In this document: positions 13,056 through 13,154 of the stretch, piece after piece
Layout of the letters: every line of letters starts with the position of its first letter
Position numbering within the stretch: the first letter of the stretch is position 1
Made by a program: the position numbers and the translations under genes
Notes under the pieces: model-generated
What the model was told of the DNA's origin: nothing
What the model saw: only the letters and a program-made list of their open reading frames with translations
The model's database searches: none
Origin: an uncultured Veillonella sp.
Lineage (GTDB): Bacteria > Bacillota > Negativicutes > Veillonellales > Veillonellaceae
Direction of reading: 5' to 3'
Length of the DNA stretch: 13,154 nt
Assembly (NCBI GenBank): GCA_902478055.1
Contig: CABSJL010000029.1
Span: 1 to 13,154 of the forward strand

Positions 13056-13090
13056 AACGGCTACATATTATATTGTAGCCGTTTTATTTT
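13056..13090 (+). terminator. lexA terminator
   Basis: AACGGCTACA (13056-13065) pairs with TGTAGCCGTT (13074-13083): 10 bp perfect, 8-base loop, then TTATTTTTG. Only 5 bases separate the stop from the stem. Confidence 0.85.
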
Positions 13091-13102
13091 TGCTTTATTG
13101 GG

Positions 13103-13154
13103 TTATAGGACAAAACGTGTTGGTACTTTAATCCCAATCATTGAAAGATAATTT
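13103..13154 (-). CDS. Possible C-terminus of a convergent gene (cut by window edge)
   Basis: On the minus strand, 16 codons are open from the right edge to a TAA at 13103-13105, ending MIGIKVPTRFVL. The residue mix looks protein-like, and the stop lies 20 bases from the lexA terminator, as expected for a convergent neighbour. The length is too short to prove coding or name a family. Confidence 0.3.
   Translation of the reverse strand, partial: NYLSMIGIKVPTRFVL

Overview
The window looks like chromosomal DNA from a low-GC member of the Firmicutes, most likely a Veillonella-type Negativicute. This is an inference from composition, gene style and the LexA/Gram-positive SOS boxes; no database was searched. 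Nearly every gene has a strong GGAGG-type ribosome binding site 4-7 bases before its start, and most transcription units end in a clear hairpin. This allows several gene starts to be moved downstream of the longest open frame.

Left part (1-4622): the 3' end of S-adenosylhomocysteine hydrolase (ahcY), an MTA/SAH deaminase of the amidohydrolase family, a small lipoprotein, a convergent class I methyltransferase, and a DUF1848 protein with a C-terminal CX3CX2C cluster. The first two genes both act on S-adenosylhomocysteine.

Middle (4623-7850): a two-gene operon encodes a HAD-family phosphatase and a DUF4241 protein. Its leader can form two mutually exclusive structures, one of which buries the ribosome binding site. 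A complete IS30-family element (6485-7547) sits just behind the operon and has separated it from a bidirectional terminator at 7556-7585. On the other side of that terminator is a 49-codon minus-strand gene with its own promoter, ribosome binding site and terminator. The transposase start region can fold into a 20-pair hairpin that would hide its start from read-through transcripts.

AT-rich stretch (7840-8430): no convincing coding region. It contains a plus-strand terminator without an assigned gene and a 15-bp perfect hairpin.

Right part (8431-13154): a PAP2 membrane phosphatase with a possible Fur site, a VanW-family envelope protein, a divergent tyrosine recombinase with a 23-bp direct repeat at its stop codon, and an SOS module. 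The module has a 102-residue membrane-anchored LysM protein (YneA-like division suppressor) divergent from lexA. Three LexA boxes lie in the shared spacer, placed on or beside the promoters. A possible 3' end of another minus-strand gene lies at the right edge.

The strongest biology is the yneA-lexA SOS circuit. The most novel candidates are the 49-residue protein, the switch-like leader at 4685-4771 and the start-hiding hairpin in the IS30 element.
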